Positions 58,899 through 64,000 of a stretch of DNA of 64,000 bases are shown one piece after another; the stretch's first letter is position 1, and each line of letters begins with the position of its first letter. Location: contig CM063112.1 of assembly GCA_031841125.1 (NCBI GenBank), positions 22,780,603 through 22,844,602 on the forward strand, read 5' to 3'. The position numbers and the translations under genes are program-made. The notes beneath the pieces were generated by a model that worked only from the letters and a program-made list of their open reading frames with translations, searched no databases and was not told where the DNA came from. This DNA is from Acanthococcus lagerstroemiae. Lineage: Eukaryota > Arthropoda > Insecta > Hemiptera > Eriococcidae.

Positions 58899-59892
58899 GT
58901 ATACATGATTAAAAATAGGATAATGAATGGCTGCGTCAGCATACAGCTATACAGTTACATATTATTGAATAGAATTGACATTTGAAATATAAAGAATAAT
59001 ATGTGACCGGCTCTGAAGGAGTAGACCTTATGGCTAAATTATTGATTTTGAGATGTGAATGGTTTCTGAACTTTCGAACCCTCCTCTTTCACCCATTATC
59101 GTGTGCGAAATAGCAAGATATGCATTCTAGGCGATGGTAGAGGGGCATTGATTACACCATATCATTGCAAAAATACGAGTAATGAGCGTACGGTTCGTTG
59201 TGTCGTTGTTGAGTAATTGAGGAGATGAGAATCAAAAGTGACTTTATCCAATTTTCATTTGAAATGGGTTAGTGAGCGTTCCTGACGGTAACGGAACATG
59301 AAAATGTTTGTCACGTACGTTTTGTGAGTTGCCTGCCTACCATATTAGTAGGAGAAACCGCCCCAGGCCACGCGCAGTAAATCCCATCAGTTTTTCTCAG
59401 TTTCTGAAAACATTTTCTGGCGAATAATGTCACTTTTGATTCTAACCTCTGCTGCTTTAATGGCTTCTGCCATTTTTGAATATCTGCAACGAAGCATTGC
59501 AATTTGATCAAGCCAAATATGCGATATTTGGTGCAAATTCCGTGTGATCCGCGACTAAAAAAATCAGCGGAATTTTCTGATTCAGTCCGGCATGAATGCA
59601 CCCTAAGAATGCACCATGCACAATCCTCTGATACCTGTCACTCTATAATGCTATGCTGTTACACGTATCGTAGGTACACAGAAATATATACGGAAAACGT
59701 ATTACGTTTAGCATGTACGTCGTACTTGTACTCACCTCTTCGAACGGCAACGGTGTAGAATCTGACTATACTTCAAATTGCTTCGCTTTTTCACTTTTAA
59801 TAACGTATGAAATACAATTTCAGCAATCTTTCATGCAACACTCGTACCTCGGAAATACTGGACAAAGTTGTACAATAAAAACTGTTTAACCG

Positions 59893-59965
59893 AAAGGCAA
59901 AGGGCAACCAACGGGCAACCAACGGGCAACCAACGGGCAACCAACGAGCAACCAACGGGCAACAG
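59893..59965 (-). repeat. GGGCAACCAAC tandem
   Basis: Five or more copies of an 11 bp unit GGGCAACCAAC, complementary to the TTGCCC units at 57140-57655. Confidence 0.9.
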
Positions 59966-61333
59966 TGAAGTTTGCTGGAGAATATGAGGCAACTTCTAGA
60001 AGTGGGCGGTCCTTCAGCGTGGTTACCCTGTAGTTGCCCTAAAACAGCAACAGTTACCCTATTCTACAAGGCAACTACAGGGCAACCGTATTCAAATTAT
60101 TTATCGGGCATCTACATGTTAAATTTTCTTTCCTTAGCAATGTAGGAGGGGGAACAAAAAACCTGATGTAATGCACTGCACAATAAGTATGCTCTAAAAG
60201 TAAACGGAAATGAAGACGTGAACGTTTGTGAAAAATCGAAACGGGAATTTTGACGAGTGGCCACACTAGTAATAGGTAGAGGCTTCACCCTGGGAGCCAA
60301 TTCGAACACATTCGTAATAATTCTGTCATACCCATAAATACGTGATAATCATAAATTTTTGTATTTATTTTTTTCAAAAGTCATGTGCATCCATGTAGAA
60401 ACAGGCTGTATTATCGCTTCTTTTTAATTTTTCTTGATTCCTAACGAACGAAAACTCTAAATTTGTCCGCGGAAATCTCCTCTTTAAATTGATACCACAT
60501 TTGATGGATTTTCTCTGGATTCTAAATTTTAATAAATTGAAATGTTTTACATTTCGTTCGATTTTTGGATGAAATTTTCGAAATCCTAATTTCTTTCTTT
60601 GTAAATAACTCTAAAACGAAGCGACTTAGAGACTAGAAGTACTGAGCTGTTTTGAAAGAGCGCAACCTTCTGCTACTGTTTAGCTTAAAATATCATGGTG
60701 TTGATTGGTCAGTTTCTCAAATTACAATGAAAAACAGTGTTTCGCGTAAATTTTTGATTTTTTTTTCATCACTTCTTTTTTATTTTACTTGGTCCCAGAT
60801 GAGTAAAAATTGTTCGTTATAGTCTTAATTTGTCCGCTGGGATCTCTTCTTTAATATGATACCAAATATGATAGGTTATCTCTTAATTCAGAATTTTCAT
60901 AAACCAAAATTCATCATATTTTATTCGATTTTTCGATACACGAAAATTAAAATTTATTTTTCAACACCGCAGCGCCTCCAAGTTGCGGAGCGATGCAACC
61001 CTTATAACATCAATGTACTAAGTCTGGTATATAACCAGGCGAAGTTTTATCGTCCACTCCCGGAATACCCTGTAGATCCGAATTTTACAAAGTTTTAGAC
61101 CGTCTGACCATGGAAATGAAAGAAAAAATCGAAAATTTGTATGAAATGTTGAATCCTTTCCATATACTTCTGGTGATTCTCTTGAAATGAGAAAATGTCC
61201 ATTGTATTTGCAGTTAATTCGACGAACAATAATTTTCGAAACAATCCCTCGGAATATTATTGAATTTAAGTATCACCAGTAAAAAGTATAATTATTCCTG
61301 AAATGGTGAGCAACCATTGGCATACTATCAATA

Positions 61334-61461
61334 GCCGTGTTCGTTTAGACACAAAAATCGACACTTTTTAACCCGAGATGACGCCACGTATATACAAAAG
61401 CATTGGGGTCAGGTTAACTCGGTGTTAAAAGTGTTGATTTTTATGTCTAAACGAACACGGC
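61334..61461. mobile_element. Short foldback MITE with TA flanks
   Basis: Arms GCCGTGTTCGTTTAGACA and TGTCTAAACGAACACGGC, continuing AAAATCGACACTTTT / AAAAGTGTTGATTTTT. Flanked by TA on both sides. Confidence 0.85.
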
Positions 61462-61721
61462 TAATAAGTAGGGCTGATACGGCGACCTACCTGTAAGGGG
61501 CACATAGGCAACGGACAGCGGTGCATTTTTTTCGTGAGTTCGTCATCTAGCTTCTATTATGTATGTCTGTGACTTCCACTTTTGGCCACCATTTGTAAAG
61601 TAGATGGCGGGCTATGTATTTCATCCCGTTTCTGTCTTCGGTAACTTCTGCATTTGTCCACCAGATGTCAGCCGCTTTGCTGACGCGTCCCAATATTATT
61701 TCCGTCTGTAATCACTCAACC

Positions 61722-62929
61722 CAGGGCTGCCAAGTTGGGACATTTTTTGAGTTTTTGAAACATGTGGAGCATTTTTGGGATGTTTTTGATTTTTTTGGGA
61801 CATGTTTTGGCACTTTAGGACAATTTTTCCATTAGTAGCGGTGAACGTCGTTCTACTATCATATTAAACTGCAGTAACTTCTCTGCTCTGATATTTTCAC
61901 GCAAACCACGCGACGTGGTGACCTCCTCCGCACACTTTTAGTATCCACTAGCGTAGCGCGGTATAATTGTTATCGATATTCCATCATCAATATACATCGA
62001 AATCGATATTTCTGGATTAACTCTCACTTCGTCACTTCACGAAAGAAACGCCCGAGTTATCACGTTATCAGTGTTCAGTGGCGGGTGAACGGGCATCGTC
62101 GTTCACTAAACAAATGCACCAATCTATGCAGTATGCATTCTTTATTTCGCGAACAAAATAATACTGAGGGAGCCCGGCGCAGACAAGTGACAGGATAGTG
62201 ATAGTATGTTTCTGCGGAAGGTTCAATATCGCGACTTTTTTTATGTGTGTTGACGCGATACCTCAACTAAAGTTTTCAAGTTTTTGTCTGTTAAATTTGA
62301 AGATTAAAGTTGAACCCTGGAGCTGGAACATGTTTCTTTGTAGAAGTGACAAAATGTAGACAATGGATAAATTTATAACAAAACTTCCCAGGTATGTCAT
62401 AGGAGAAAGGAGTAATGGTTATAAGGTATCTGCTCTCAATAGTACCCTCTTGCAAAGGGTGATAATTTTTGTCTTATATGAAACATTGAGGGGGTTACAG
62501 GTATCCTAAGTTGATAGTTGATGTTTGGAGTAATGTCTCTGACAATCTGTTTTTTTAATGTTTTTCCAAGAAAATGAAAAAGCGGAGAATTCTAAGTCCT
62601 CCTGTACTCCAAGTGCTGTAACTATGGCCTGATCTGAGAAAACCAGGCTTACAGTAAATGCTGGTAAAAATGAGATTTTTCAGGTTCTAGTACAGAATTT
62701 GATGCAGAATTCGTTGATAAGTTCGTCATCTTCATAGCTATAAAAATAAAACTGACCAAGTTACAGCTCTTTGATTGAATTTTGGAAAATGTGTAAAAAT
62801 CAATGAGTTACAAATAACAGGCTGTTGTTGCAGTGGCGCGGCGAAAATGTTCGGGACATTTTTTCACTCGTTGGGATATTTTTCCCCCGTCATTTGGGAT
62901 ATTTTTCAAAGAATGACTTGGCCGCACTG
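61722..62929. mobile_element. hAT-type element with exact 8 bp target duplication
   Basis: Ends CAGGGCTGCCAAGTTGGGAC and GACTTGGCCGCACTG. ACTCAACC occurs exactly at 61714-61721 and 62930-62937. The subterminal GGGACATTTTT / ATTTGGGATATTTTT words are inverted. No transposase frame in 1.2 kb. Confidence 0.88.
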
Positions 62930-62937
62930 ACTCAACC

Positions 62938-63406
62938 TCTTATTAGGAAGTGCACAGTAGCGCTCCTACGTCTCGTTCCACATTCCAATGGAGAAATTTT
63001 CAAAATTAGAAAAAATCAAGAATTTTGAATTGACGACTGTGTTATGCTCAAACTTCCACTCGGCATTTAAACTCGTTACCCTAATTTGGGTACAACGCTC
63101 CTGATTTTTGACGATATAATCTGCTTTGACTAATAATGGTTCTGTGTCAAAAGGAGCGATCAAAGTGAACCGCTCCCGGCTATTGAGAACACAATCACAT
63201 TTTGTGTAACTAGGCTGATGAGACCGACGATGAGTTGAGTCGGAAAGCTGATTTTCCGTAAAATTAGATTTCTGACTTCGCTGTCACATTTTAGTTTTAT
63301 TTTCGAATACGCTCGTTCGTTTGATGCCTTCGAATCAACTATTCTTGTGGCTACAAGTATTTTTTGTTTGAACCCACTCAGCAACTCTGTCTTGTCTGTT
63401 TTGCAG
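62938..63406. other. End of intron 2
   Basis: No repeat recognised. Ends with the acceptor tract CTTGTCTGTTTTGCAG. Confidence 0.5.
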
Positions 63407-64000
63407 GGAAGGCAGCCTACGCGTGAACGACGAAATTCTCAGCATCAACGGCTACAGCCTGAATAACCTCTCGCTCAAACAAGTCACACAGATACTCACC
63501 CAGAGGTGCGACGAAGTGACCATGGTCATACGGCAGCAATCTTTCCGCCTGGACACACCCACGTTGACGGAAAGCACCGTCGACTACCGAAACCCGAAAC
63601 CAGAGACGGTCGAAAGCGATGACGCGAAAACGCCGACTAAGGAGAAGTTCCGCAAAAATAGTCATCCGATGCCGAAGAACCCGCACGCCTTCAACTCGAA
63701 ACTGGCCCGACTGAGTATGGTCAACTACAGTTCGGAGAAAGGGTTCGACGGGGACGAGCTGAAAGCGGACAAAAGTGCCGGCGACGGCGGCTCCGTGAAT
63801 ACGGAGAACTTCTGTACGTTACCTCGTCGAGCCAAGTCGACGACATGCGTCTTCTCTACCTTCATATTCTTCAAAGGAGCGGGTAAAAAGTCACTCGGTT
63901 TCACCATCGTCGGTGGAAAAGACTCGCCCAAGGGGGAAATGGGCATATTTGTGAAGAGCATTCTAGCCAATGGGCAGGCTGCTGAAGATGGTCGTTTGCA
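63407..64000 (+). CDS. Exon of multi-PDZ scaffold gene: second half of PDZ1, linker, start of PDZ2 (runs off window)
   Basis: The acceptor TTGTCTGTTTTGCAG at 63406 opens a frame that continues to the window end (593 bases after the completed Arg codon). It finishes PDZ1 with [18 protein letters not shown] and [10 protein letters not shown], ending near VTMVI at 63530. A Lys/Ser/Thr-rich linker of about 105 residues follows. PDZ2 begins near 63852 with [20 protein letters not shown]; the carboxylate loop is S-L-G-F. It continues through [20 protein letters not shown] before the window stops. The G-F-x-I-V-G-G-x-D-S-P pattern and the A-A-x-D-G-R-L motif are typical of IL16/PDZD2-type PDZ domains, which supports a big bang-like assignment without proving it. 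Numbering from the candidate start at 37855, PDZ1 spans residues 366-449 and PDZ2 starts near 557. No internal donor was found, so the 3' part of the gene lies beyond the window. Confidence 0.9.

Larger units (their letters stand above)
57130..60111. mobile_element. Nested element with GCCCGATAAA termini and TTGCCC repeats
   Basis: Left GCACCCGATAAAGAATTTGG and right CAAATTATTTATCGGGCAT are inverted, each followed inward by GGTTGCCCTG / CAGGGCAACC. Left subterminal DNA is a TTGCCC minisatellite; the right end has the complementary GGGCAACCAAC cluster. Confidence 0.65.
56260..61072. mobile_element. 4.8 kb element with ~480 bp inverted arms
   Basis: Left end TA|CAGGGTGTTCCGGGAGTG, right end CACTCCCGGAATACCCTG|TA. 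The arms 56260-56746 and 60591-61072 pair over most of their length (for example ACTAAGTCTGGTRTATAACC and CCAATCAACACCATGATATT). TA flanks would suit a Tc1/mariner-like or related cut-and-paste transposon. No transposase frame is seen. Two further inverted-repeat elements are nested inside. Confidence 0.75.

Overview
This is a stretch of an animal nuclear genome, most likely an arthropod (insect-like, possibly hemipteran, low confidence). The reasons are spliced coding exons separated by 9.5 kb and 14.8 kb introns, AT-rich non-coding DNA, and a dense load of hAT-type MITEs, Helitrons, arthropod-style non-LTR retrotransposons and a tRNA-derived SINE. Nothing bacterial, viral or CRISPR-like was seen.

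One host gene is supported: a plus-strand multi-PDZ scaffold gene with three visible exons (37843-37966, 47473-48583, 63407 to beyond the window end). Splice sites and reading phases match at both junctions. The first PDZ domain is split by the second intron and the second PDZ domain runs off the window. The second PDZ resembles the IL16/PDZD2 type, so a relative of insect big bang (bbg) is my best guess. The first 37 kb is either upstream sequence or an earlier, very long intron. A polypyrimidine-CAG|GTAAGT site at about 7289/7290 looks like a recursive splice point and would favour a long intron.

Everything else is repeats. 0-7 kb: satellite-like tandems, a decayed LINE with two hAT MITEs, a GCTAA-rich hAT MITE and degenerate tandem arrays. 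9-15 kb: further MITEs, foldbacks and a ~290 bp tandem array. 16-25 kb: a composite of two hAT MITEs sharing one outer 8 bp duplication, a 619 bp near-perfect palindrome, a foldback family and a nested hAT pair. 26-33 kb: a ~570 bp tandem array, an R1-like retrotransposon tail, a SINE with 12 bp target duplications, a perfect 116 bp tandem duplication and a nested hAT pair. 33.8-37.2 kb: four LINE fragments, one carrying a hAT MITE with an exact 8 bp target duplication.

Intron 1 (37967-47472) holds LINE fragments, a second R1-like tail and a minus-strand Helitron. Intron 2 (48584-63406) holds a plus-strand Helitron array with an intact CTAG 3' end, several hATs and a 4.8 kb triple-nested inverted-repeat element (56260-61072). 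Exon 2 therefore lies between two inverted Helitron copies.

All boundaries and similarities were read by eye. Family names rest on termini, target duplications and motifs, not on database searches.
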